Origin: Rickettsiales bacterium
GTDB taxonomy: Bacteria > Bacteroidota > Bacteroidia > Cytophagales > Cyclobacteriaceae
Length of the DNA: 38,801 nt
NCBI GenBank assembly: GCA_002729235.1
Contig: PBTY01000097.1
Location: 1 to 38,801 of the forward strand
Direction of reading: 5' to 3'
Shown here in pieces: positions 32,001 to 38,801 of this stretch (its first letter is position 1; every line of letters begins with the position of its first letter). The notes below the pieces were generated by a model. That model ran no database searches. It saw nothing but the letters and a program-made list of their open reading frames with translations, and was not told the DNA's origin. The translations under genes and the position numbers were made by a program.

Positions 32001-35000
32001 CTAATGGAGTTCTTACAGAATTAGTAACATTCGACCTTTCAGATGGAGCTGTTCCATATGTTTTTTATAACAATACCTACAAGTTTTTCCCAAATGGTTC
32101 GAGTGCAGATGTAACCATTCGCTCAGAGAGCGGAGTGGATCAAGTCTGGTCTATTACATTAAATCATCAAACCCTGGATGGGACTTACTCGATTGGAGAC
32201 AATGGTGACTTTGCCACTCTTCAGAAGGGTTTCGATCAAATTGATTTTGTAGGGATTTCAGGGGATGTAACCCTGGAAATAGAAGATGGATATGATCAGG
32301 AGCAATTACTGGCACTAGCCAATCCAGATCCAACATACCAGTTGACCGTGCGTCCTCAAAGTGGAGCGACTGATGTGAAAATTCGAGTGCAAGATGCCTC
32401 ATCTCAAGCAGCTTTCGGTATCGGTCAAGATGTGGAAAATGTGGTAATCGATGGGGCTGATCCACTTACAGGAGATAAGGTTCTGAGTATTGTGATCGAT
32501 CAGTCAGATCATCGTGGGTTTACCATTAGCAATGCTGGTTCTGGAACTGTGGCTGATGTGACGGTACAGAATGTCATTTTTGACATTGTGACTGGTACAG
32601 CATTCTATAGTTCATCAGGATATTACAATATCACGGGTTTGACCGTTCAGAATTGTGAGTTTGTTGCTAATAATACCACGAGTACCTACGTTGGCGCATT
32701 TGATTTTAATAACAGTTATTACACGGATTGTAGTGTGATTAATAATGAAATCTACAATGCTCCAGGAACTCCTGATCCTAGTACTTTTTACGGAATTATG
32801 TCAGATGCCGCTGGTGCTACAGGTCTTAATAATGTGATCAATAATTCATTGGCAATGCGTGGTTCTACAGTTTATGGAATCAACAGGGCAGTAAACGTTC
32901 TTCACAATACGATTCACATTTATGGCGATAATGAGGGTGCAATTGCTTACGGTATTTATACCCCTCAGTTAGCACAGAATAACATTGTACAAATTTCTAG
33001 TTCCGCAACGACATATCGGTATGGTATCAATGGAATGAGCGCTGAAGATACAGGAAATAACATCTATATCTATGATGATGGTGTAAGCCCTTCATCTTAT
33101 GGAGGCTCTCCTAATATTACTCAGGAAGATGTGTTGGCACTTGAGCCATCTACCACATTTGAAGAAGTGTTTTTTACGGATGAGGCTACAGGTGATTTAT
33201 CCCTTTCAGGTACCTCAGCTTCCAGTAAATCCCTAAGAGTTACGCCTCTGGCAGGAGTTTTGGAAGATATTGAAGGGACAACTCGTAGTACTTTGGCAGC
33301 TAGCAAAGGAGCATACGAAAGTCCTAACAATATCACTGAAGTTTTGTCTTTTGTACTATCTGAGCAAACTGGTGATGCTACCATTGATGTTGGTGCGGGC
33401 ACCATAGCAATAGAAGTGGCTGCTTTGACAGATGTTTCCTCATTAACTCCTACAATCTCCATTTATACAGGAGCTTCCATTTCTCCAAATAGCGAGGTTA
33501 CCACAGATTTCACAAATCCTGTAGTGTATACCGTAACTGCCGAGGATGGGACTACTCAGGATTACACAGTCACTGTTACTGTAGCTCCAAACACAGAGGC
33601 CTTGATTACAAGCTGGACTCTGGAAGGCCAAATAGGTGATGCTGTGATCGATACAGATGCCTTTACTGTGGATGTTACAGTGAATGGTCTTGCTGGTAAA
33701 AGTCCATTTGGTGGAGTTCAGACATTCAAGTTTTATCCATCAATCGGATTAAGTCCAGGTGCTACAGTAAGTCCTTTAGGGACTAGTTTGATGTCAGCCG
33801 GACCTGGATCTTCCGTAACCTATACAGTAACCTCAGAAGATGGTCTAACGGAGAATAGTTGGGCGATTAGAGTACACTATGAACCCATTGAAGGAGGTAC
33901 GTATCAAGTGGGCGATGCTGGTGATTTTGAGAATTTAGCCACCGCGTTCCAGCGATTGAGTAATATCGGTGTATTGGGAGATGTCACATTAGAAATTTTG
34001 GAGAATCAAACATCCTATACTGCTCAATTGAATGAAAGTGAAGAATACTTAGGGCATACTTTGACGATCATGCCTGCAGATGGAGTTACTAACCTCATGA
34101 TGGGGCGTTCTACTTCTGCGCAATCAATATCCATCAATTGGCAAAAAATTATCATTGATGGAAAGAATGTGACTCGTATAGCTAACCCAGCTCAAGGGCA
34201 GACCATCTCATTGTCTAATTCAAATGCTGATGCAGGAGAGTTTGCAGTAATTAAGAACGTAGAATTAGAGGGTTATAATAGCTCTTCTATTGATAATACG
34301 ACCATTGAGAATTGTACATTCTTCATGGAAGATAATCTCAATTCTACGATCTATGCCTTTAGTTTGACAGGTGCCAATGCCTTGATTAGAAATAACAAGG
34401 TCTTTTTTGGAAGTGCAGTTGATAAATCTACTTTGAATATGTATGGTTTCTATACACTGTCAGGGGGTGAGGTTTACAACAACTTTATTCATTTGAGTCC
34501 AACGGCTGTCAGCTCTGCCAAAGGCATCGTTTACTCGGCTTTATATCCAGTTGCTATACATCACAATACGATTGTTATGGATGGGACGTCAACAGGTACT
34601 GAAACACTTATTGGAATAGAAGAAAGTAGTGCTGGTGGTGTTTCTGAAGATATTCACAACAATTTGATTTATATCTCACGAGATCCAGGTTTGTCCGGTT
34701 CTAAAACAGGTATGAAGTTGACAAGTAATTACCCTGCTAATATTGAGTACAACAATATTTATCTGGAGAATAATAGTGGATCACTGACTTATGTATATGA
34801 TGGAACTACTACCTACGACGGCACCAATTTTGGTACTCTTATGTCAATGACTGATGGTCTGACCAATAGTCAACCAGTATTCACTGATATAGCCAATGAT
34901 GACCTGACTTTGACAGGAGTATCCTTGGATGATACTGATATGCGAGGAACTCCAATCGCAGGTATTACCGAGGATTATTTTGGAACAAGTAGAAGTTTGT

Positions 35001-38000
35001 CATCCCCATCTAAGGGAGCTGATGAAACGCCAAACACTATTACGGAAATCTTATCACTGACGTTTGCAAGTCAAATTGGATCTTCCGTAATTGATCCGGA
35101 TGCTCATACAGTTACTGCGGAGCTAAGTGCTGCTGGAGACATTACTGCTGTATCACCAACGGTGGAAGTGTCAGCAGGTGCTTCTGTGAGTCCACTGTCT
35201 GGCCAGAGCCAAAATTTCAGTTCAGATGTTACCTATACTGTAACCTCAGAGGCAGGTAATACCCAGGACTGGATCGTCTCAATTGCCATAAATAGTGCAC
35301 CAACTGCACTTGACATTGATAACTCCTCAATAGCAGAGAATGCTGATTCGGGGACTTTAATTGGTGCTTTCTCGACCACTGATCCTGATGCTGGAGATAC
35401 GCATAGCTATTCGCTTGTTTCTGGAACTGGGGATACAGACAATGCATCTTTCACAATAGATGGTAACTCATTGATTTCGAACGAAGTGTTTGACTATGAA
35501 ACCAAGAGTTCTTATTCTATTTTGGTCAGAACGGATGATGGCAAAGAAGGAACACTTGATGTGCAATTTGACATTGCTATTACGGATGCATCAGACTTCC
35601 CTACCAATATCACCCTTGATAATGAGTCGATTGTTGAGAACAATGGAATTGATGATGTTGTAGGAGTATTTAGTACAACGGATCAAGATGCAGGTGATTC
35701 TCACACCTATTCTTTGGGGAATACACCATCATATCCAGACAACAACTACTTTGCAATTAGTGGGAATGAATTGCAGGCTAAGGTAGCATTTGACTTTGAA
35801 GTGAAGTCAACTTATTCCATCCAGGTTCAGACCACTGATGCGAGTGGTAAAGCATATCTAAAGAACTTTGTCATCTCGATTATCAATCAGTTTGAGGAAC
35901 CAACCAATATTTTCTTAAGTGCATCAACAGTTGATGAAAATAGTGGTGTTGATACTCCAGTTGGTACCTTCACTACAGAAGATCAGGATGCTGCTGAAGT
36001 TTATTCTTACGATTTTGCAACTGGTGAAGGTGATGCTGATAATGGATTATTTAGTATTTCTGGTGGTGAACTAAGAGTAGGTGAACTGTTTGATTTTGAG
36101 ACCAAATCGAGTTATTCAATTCTGGTTTCTACATCTGATGGTAATGGTGGGTCTTTTGTTAAGCAATTTGATATCACGATCAATGATGTCAGCGAAGCTC
36201 CAACAGATGTGGCCTTAGATAATTCGTCGATCAGTGAGAGTTTAGCGGCAGGAACAGTAGTAGGCACTTTGTCTAATACAGACGAGGATGCTGGTGAAGT
36301 TTACTCATACACTTTGGTGACTGGCACAGGCGATACGGATAATAACTCTTTTGAGATCGTTGGTGATGAATTACGTTCTGCTGAAATTTTTGATTTTGAA
36401 ACCAAGAATAGTTACTCTGTGCGAATTCAGGTGTCTGATGGAAATGGTGGACTTCATGCTGAGCCATTTACGATCAGCATTACAGACGTACCTGCATCTA
36501 TTACTGATATTGGATTGACTGGTTCTAATGTAAATGAAAACGAGTCTTCTGGAACTGTGGTTGGAACTTTGTCCACCATCGGAGAAGAAATAACAGGTGC
36601 TTATAGCTACGCCTTGGTTACAGGCGATGGTACCAATGATGCAGACAATGGATCATTTGCCATCGTAGATGAAGAATTGCGCACTTCTGCAGTGTTTGAT
36701 TTCGAAACTAAGTCATCTTTCAATATCTACTTACAGACTGATGATGGAGCTGGAGGCACGTTTGAAAAGGCTGTGGTGATCTCAGTTAATGACATTACCG
36801 AAGCACCAACTGATATCGATTTAGATGAAACTTCTATTGCCGAAAATAACAGTGTTGACTCGGTAATCGGGGTATTCACTGCCACAGATGAAGATGCCGG
36901 CGAATCGTACACGTTCACGCTTGAGGACGATGCTACGTATCCAGACAATACCTCGTTTGAGATTGTAGATGGAGAGCTTCTTGCTAGTGAAATGTTTGAC
37001 TATGAAACGCAAAATTCATACACGATCAATGTGCAGGTGAGTGATGGAAGTTTCACATACTCTGAGGAATTCACCATTACTATTACCGACGATACCGATG
37101 AATCATTAATTTGGACAGGTACAGTTTGGATTAATGGTACTCCTGGTGCAGGTTCTGATGATGTGATCATCGACGGAGACTACAATACGGCAGACGATGG
37201 TTTACTTGAAGTAAATAGTTTAGTGATCAACTCAGGAAAGACCTTGACCGTAGCTCCAGATAACTACCTGTATGTGGTGGGAGACATCACCAACAATGGT
37301 TCACTAGTAGTAGAATCAGGTGCTGACCTGATGACACATGAAGTTGGTGATTTCACTGGAAATGATGTGATCATCAAGCGAAATACACGCTATGCCGATG
37401 GCAAGTACAGCTTTGTGGGAACACCAATGCAGCAGACAACTAATGTGACCAACAGCACAATTGGGTCTCATGTGTACACTTATGATGAAAGCCAGGCGTA
37501 CGATCCAAATGATGGAGCAGATAGATGGATAGCCATGAGTGGGGAGTTGGTACCTGGTGTAGGATATACTCAGGCCATGCAGCAGGAGATCATCTTTACC
37601 GGTTTGCCGAATGTAACCACAGTCAATGTGAACGGTACTTATACCGGAACCTACGATGATGGTATCAACGAAGAGAATGAAGGATGGGTATTCGTTTCCA
37701 ATCCATACGCAACGGCCATTGAAGTGGGAGACTTCCTCGCTCAGACCAATATTGAAGGAGCTGTGTACATCTGGGATGACAATGGTTCGGACAATGGTCG
37801 TGGTACTAACTCTGATTACGTCATTGCAAATGGTACGGTCGCTACCAATACTACTGCGGCAGGAGGTCAGGATAGGTACGAGGGTTATCTAGGTTCAGCT
37901 CAAGGGTTCTTCGTCAAACTCGCAGATGACGTGGATACTGAAATCACTTTCACACCAGGTATGCGTGTAGCGGGTAATAATGCTGATGACAACTTCTTCC

Positions 38001-38641
38001 GTACAGCTGGTACTCCAGCTTACATAAGGGTGAATCTGACCAATGAAGCAGGACTTTTCAAACAAGCAATTGTTGGCCGAATAGCCGGCATCAATGATGA
38101 GTCGGTAGATAGAAGCTTCGATGCAAAAGTGTTCAGCTCAAAAGCTGGGGATCTGATCTACACTCTCAAGGGTGAGCAAGCATTGGCTATCCAGGGTGTG
38201 AGCTACGAGCGCGAGGCAGTTCAGTTGGCATACAATGTAGCTGAAGCCGGTGTGTACACCATTGCCCTAGACCTGACGAACGCTCAAGGAGAAAGCTTCT
38301 ACTTGCTAGATAAGCTAACAGGTGAGACCATCGATTTGAGTACAGAAAGCTATAGTTTCAGCTCGGCGGCAGGTCAGTTTGGAAACCGCTTCGAATTAGT
38401 GAGTGGTGCAAGAGTACTTGGACTGGAAGTTAATGATGTTCAGGTTTACGCTCATGAGCAGACCATCTACATCAACATGCCAGAAGGAGGTGCCGAGAGA
38501 ACCTTTGAGCTGATTAGTCTGGACGGTCAGCGAGTATTAAGCAGACAGCTCTCAGAGTCGGCGAAAATCGAAACGAATTTGCCTGCCGGTGTCTACATCG
38601 TCACCGACGGAGAACAATCACACAAAATTATTTTGAAGTAA
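29093..38641 (+). CDS. Giant 3182-aa T9SS-secreted multidomain surface protein
   Basis: A signal peptide with a long N-region (about 1-42; hydrophobic MPLFCLILFLFHSELSAQ) starts the protein. Residues about 46-415 contain seven similar beta-sheet units (KIAMDANGDFVVVWHDD, DVAMDAAGEFVVSWYDA, NVGMANSGEFIISYNDG), consistent with a seven-bladed propeller. Then: two PKD/Ig-like domains (about 417-602), a Big_5-type domain (602-718), a cadherin repeat (720-820), a second Big_5 (820-930), and a DUF5018-like domain. Beta-helix 1 (1030-1405) is followed by two DUF5018-like domains, beta-helix 2 (1602-1975), another DUF5018, and six cadherin repeats of about 100 residues each (2069-2666). A beta-rich C-terminal region starting near LIWTGTVWINGTPGAGSDDV and a T9SS sorting domain (about 3109-3182; LPAGVYIVTDGEQSHKIILK) end the protein. 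No catalytic motif was recognised. It is likely an extracellular adhesin or glycan-binding matrix protein. Confidence 0.92.
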   Translation: MKFYKPPGIHQVSRKTITWSHQLLMPLFCLILFLFHSELSAQAISSTSQETSVIEGSNNVLYNLSANNGSIAMADNGTYVVAFQQKESGGSDTEILFGVSTVAGGYTEQGVVNTTKTYNQTKPKVAVSADGTTFAIAWLSQTAATSTSDVFVKVYGDVDGPSYSGSSEIKLNTNAISSGLMKIAMDANGDFVVVWHDDVDDKIYAQRLNSAGTKQGSVISVDDIYVGTIYALDVAMDAAGEFVVSWYDARPEDTSGGLFAKKFNANGTVQNATFLVNHITSGYQNGGNVGMANSGEFIISYNDGTDTYFRKYESNGTSIGYAQLTDPISSSIYIRDIGIDANLNYVLMFSNSSNGIYTRRFDWDDNDMGTATTVSSGGTTTEMAINRADTEYSSFVKTVKATDSPLQYHINAYRHELCIDDPGVITGSVEVCPGESSVTYSISAVSGASNYTWTLTDASIATFTDGTTSKTTGSSVQVNYNGVNTGTVTLDVIANGGTACGSSANNSELSISSSNISNPGSITGLSSVIENSLKSYSITAIDGAASYTWSVPTGATIDTDNGNSIIVQFGSTSGNVSVYATDDCGNNTTTVSKAVTVSAADTTPPQILSLSPAHGEDGVATSTGVYTIRLDETVTISKSASNILLRTGTKLSVVTVATASPSTDITYSSKFGHSINFGTVSLTPGTTYFIEIPNNVFADSQLNFFEGTTSSTWSFTANRVPTNIALSGSTVTDGDGASTYVGDLSATDADTNESFTFSLVSGTGSTDNAKFSISGNELYTAAAVDYETQTSYSIRVRVTDGAGSTFDKVLSISVTDVDDTPPTLLSSDPGDTDTDVSPYTNIVLDFDESVKVQDGTSTTIFLKTGGVTTKSWTINPVTGTYPVDASFSGGTLTLETGVDLAFATTYTLESFTISDYAGNTSSTGAISFTTRAASDENDILGFDIENLVVGDPVIDPVNHTVVATVEEITPNGVLTELVTFDLSDGAVPYVFYNNTYKFFPNGSSADVTIRSESGVDQVWSITLNHQTLDGTYSIGDNGDFATLQKGFDQIDFVGISGDVTLEIEDGYDQEQLLALANPDPTYQLTVRPQSGATDVKIRVQDASSQAAFGIGQDVENVVIDGADPLTGDKVLSIVIDQSDHRGFTISNAGSGTVADVTVQNVIFDIVTGTAFYSSSGYYNITGLTVQNCEFVANNTTSTYVGAFDFNNSYYTDCSVINNEIYNAPGTPDPSTFYGIMSDAAGATGLNNVINNSLAMRGSTVYGINRAVNVLHNTIHIYGDNEGAIAYGIYTPQLAQNNIVQISSSATTYRYGINGMSAEDTGNNIYIYDDGVSPSSYGGSPNITQEDVLALEPSTTFEEVFFTDEATGDLSLSGTSASSKSLRVTPLAGVLEDIEGTTRSTLAASKGAYESPNNITEVLSFVLSEQTGDATIDVGAGTIAIEVAALTDVSSLTPTISIYTGASISPNSEVTTDFTNPVVYTVTAEDGTTQDYTVTVTVAPNTEALITSWTLEGQIGDAVIDTDAFTVDVTVNGLAGKSPFGGVQTFKFYPSIGLSPGATVSPLGTSLMSAGPGSSVTYTVTSEDGLTENSWAIRVHYEPIEGGTYQVGDAGDFENLATAFQRLSNIGVLGDVTLEILENQTSYTAQLNESEEYLGHTLTIMPADGVTNLMMGRSTSAQSISINWQKIIIDGKNVTRIANPAQGQTISLSNSNADAGEFAVIKNVELEGYNSSSIDNTTIENCTFFMEDNLNSTIYAFSLTGANALIRNNKVFFGSAVDKSTLNMYGFYTLSGGEVYNNFIHLSPTAVSSAKGIVYSALYPVAIHHNTIVMDGTSTGTETLIGIEESSAGGVSEDIHNNLIYISRDPGLSGSKTGMKLTSNYPANIEYNNIYLENNSGSLTYVYDGTTTYDGTNFGTLMSMTDGLTNSQPVFTDIANDDLTLTGVSLDDTDMRGTPIAGITEDYFGTSRSLSSPSKGADETPNTITEILSLTFASQIGSSVIDPDAHTVTAELSAAGDITAVSPTVEVSAGASVSPLSGQSQNFSSDVTYTVTSEAGNTQDWIVSIAINSAPTALDIDNSSIAENADSGTLIGAFSTTDPDAGDTHSYSLVSGTGDTDNASFTIDGNSLISNEVFDYETKSSYSILVRTDDGKEGTLDVQFDIAITDASDFPTNITLDNESIVENNGIDDVVGVFSTTDQDAGDSHTYSLGNTPSYPDNNYFAISGNELQAKVAFDFEVKSTYSIQVQTTDASGKAYLKNFVISIINQFEEPTNIFLSASTVDENSGVDTPVGTFTTEDQDAAEVYSYDFATGEGDADNGLFSISGGELRVGELFDFETKSSYSILVSTSDGNGGSFVKQFDITINDVSEAPTDVALDNSSISESLAAGTVVGTLSNTDEDAGEVYSYTLVTGTGDTDNNSFEIVGDELRSAEIFDFETKNSYSVRIQVSDGNGGLHAEPFTISITDVPASITDIGLTGSNVNENESSGTVVGTLSTIGEEITGAYSYALVTGDGTNDADNGSFAIVDEELRTSAVFDFETKSSFNIYLQTDDGAGGTFEKAVVISVNDITEAPTDIDLDETSIAENNSVDSVIGVFTATDEDAGESYTFTLEDDATYPDNTSFEIVDGELLASEMFDYETQNSYTINVQVSDGSFTYSEEFTITITDDTDESLIWTGTVWINGTPGAGSDDVIIDGDYNTADDGLLEVNSLVINSGKTLTVAPDNYLYVVGDITNNGSLVVESGADLMTHEVGDFTGNDVIIKRNTRYADGKYSFVGTPMQQTTNVTNSTIGSHVYTYDESQAYDPNDGADRWIAMSGELVPGVGYTQAMQQEIIFTGLPNVTTVNVNGTYTGTYDDGINEENEGWVFVSNPYATAIEVGDFLAQTNIEGAVYIWDDNGSDNGRGTNSDYVIANGTVATNTTAAGGQDRYEGYLGSAQGFFVKLADDVDTEITFTPGMRVAGNNADDNFFRTAGTPAYIRVNLTNEAGLFKQAIVGRIAGINDESVDRSFDAKVFSSKAGDLIYTLKGEQALAIQGVSYEREAVQLAYNVAEAGVYTIALDLTNAQGESFYLLDKLTGETIDLSTESYSFSSAAGQFGNRFELVSGARVLGLEVNDVQVYAHEQTIYINMPEGGAERTFELISLDGQRVLSRQLSESAKIETNLPAGVYIVTDGEQSHKIILK
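35298..37090 (+). repeat. Six tandem cadherin-repeat units of about 300 bp
   Basis: In-frame units begin near 35298, 35598, 35896, 36199, 36497 and 36803, each encoding about 100 residues with P-T-(D/N)-I at the start, S-I-x-E-N, D-D-A-G-(D/E), a TDN-SF or PDN-xF turn and V-F-D-F/Y-E-T-K-S-S-Y. The period is constant to within a few bases. The DNA has diverged at silent positions, so the array is old and not a recent slippage product. Confidence 0.85.
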
Positions 38642-38662
38642 AATGTTAAAAGCAAAGTGATG

Positions 38663-38756
38663 GTCATTCTGAATTTGTTCCGCATGGAATGTCAGAATCT
38701 AGCAACGATCATTCAGGAATCTATTCAGAAAGATCCTGAACTGAATTCAGGGTGAC
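38663..38756. repeat. Imperfect palindromic intergenic repeat element
   Basis: The outer arms GTCATTCTGAATTTGTT (from 38663) and the inverse of AACTGAATTCAGGGTGAC (to 38756) are imperfectly complementary. Inner pieces TCAGAATCT, ATTCAGGAATC, ATTCAGAAAGATCCTGAA repeat the same words in both orientations. This is the look of the GTCATTCTGA-type dispersed extragenic palindromes found in many Bacteroidota genomes. It lies between the giant gene and the next start codon and could act as a 3' hairpin for the giant transcript. No transposase is associated. A second copy was not seen in this window. Confidence 0.55.
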
Positions 38757-38793
38757 TTAAGCTTTTGACTCACATCATTAAAACAGAGAAATC

Positions 38794-38801
38794 ATGAAAA
38801 A
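38794..38801 (+). CDS. Possible start of the next gene (edge-truncated)
   Basis: An ATG followed by AAA AA reaches the right edge. An A-rich start with Met-Lys-Lys and the A-rich upstream AACAGAGAAATC are typical of exported proteins in this group, but only two codons are visible, so nothing can be said of the product. Confidence 0.3.

Noticed and set aside
33121-33462. 113-codon minus-strand frame inside giant gene 2
   Set aside because: Antisense shadow of a Ser/Thr-rich DUF5018-type region with no start context or homology.
35298-37090. Regular tandem repeat that might suggest a CRISPR or satellite
   Set aside because: The period is about 300 bases, the units are in frame and encode cadherin domains; there are no short direct repeats with unique spacers.

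Overview
The window looks like a chromosomal segment from a member of the Bacteroidota, most likely a marine Cytophagales-type bacterium. The evidence is two very large proteins with type IX secretion (T9SS) C-terminal sorting domains, a SusC-like plug/barrel receptor, a BatD homologue, a bacterial tricorn protease, general scarcity of Shine-Dalgarno sequences, and an AT-rich base composition. The genus assignment is inference; there is no rRNA in the window to decide it.

Region by region: (1) 1-2390 holds the 5' part of aroC (chorismate synthase, running off the left edge), a BatD-like protein, and a 63-residue small protein with its own strong terminator. (2) 2410-11466 is mostly housekeeping: a tricorn-type S41 protease, a short SusC-like outer-membrane receptor with no SusD partner, metZ (PLP sulfhydrylase), a single-domain rhodanese, a GloA2/YaeR-type VOC protein, and an exported HEXXH metallopeptidase that I cannot place in a named family. 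(3) 11643-20523 carries three tandem TPR-CHAT proteins, each with a signal peptide and a C-terminal membrane anchor. The CHAT caspase-like domains are therefore predicted to face the periplasm. Their last about 67 soluble residues are almost invariant although the DNA has diverged at silent sites. (4) 20568-22131 on the minus strand is an ECF sigma factor, a membrane-spanning TPR protein in the anti-sigma position, and a tiny lipoprotein. (5) 22222-38641 holds two giant exported proteins of 2235 and 3182 residues, built from leucine-rich repeats with EF-hand loops, cadherin and Ig-like repeats, a seven-blade propeller-like region and two beta-helices, both ending in T9SS sorting domains. A new reading frame begins at the right edge.

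The most interesting link is regulatory. The two giant genes, 6.9 kb apart, start with the same 47-nt block (identical through the first five bases of the coding sequence) plus a matching upstream TGTTTACCTTTT box. The block contains an inverted repeat that pairs with the start codon and a two-codon reading frame ATG-CTA-TGA overlapping it. The first copy lies directly next to the divergent ECF sigma operon. A working model, which is inference only, is that the sigma/anti-sigma pair controls the two surface proteins. The neighbouring periplasm-facing CHAT proteases could be part of the same envelope-signalling locus.

No tRNA, rRNA, CRISPR array, transposase or phage gene was seen. There is no gene-free stretch longer than 300 bases.
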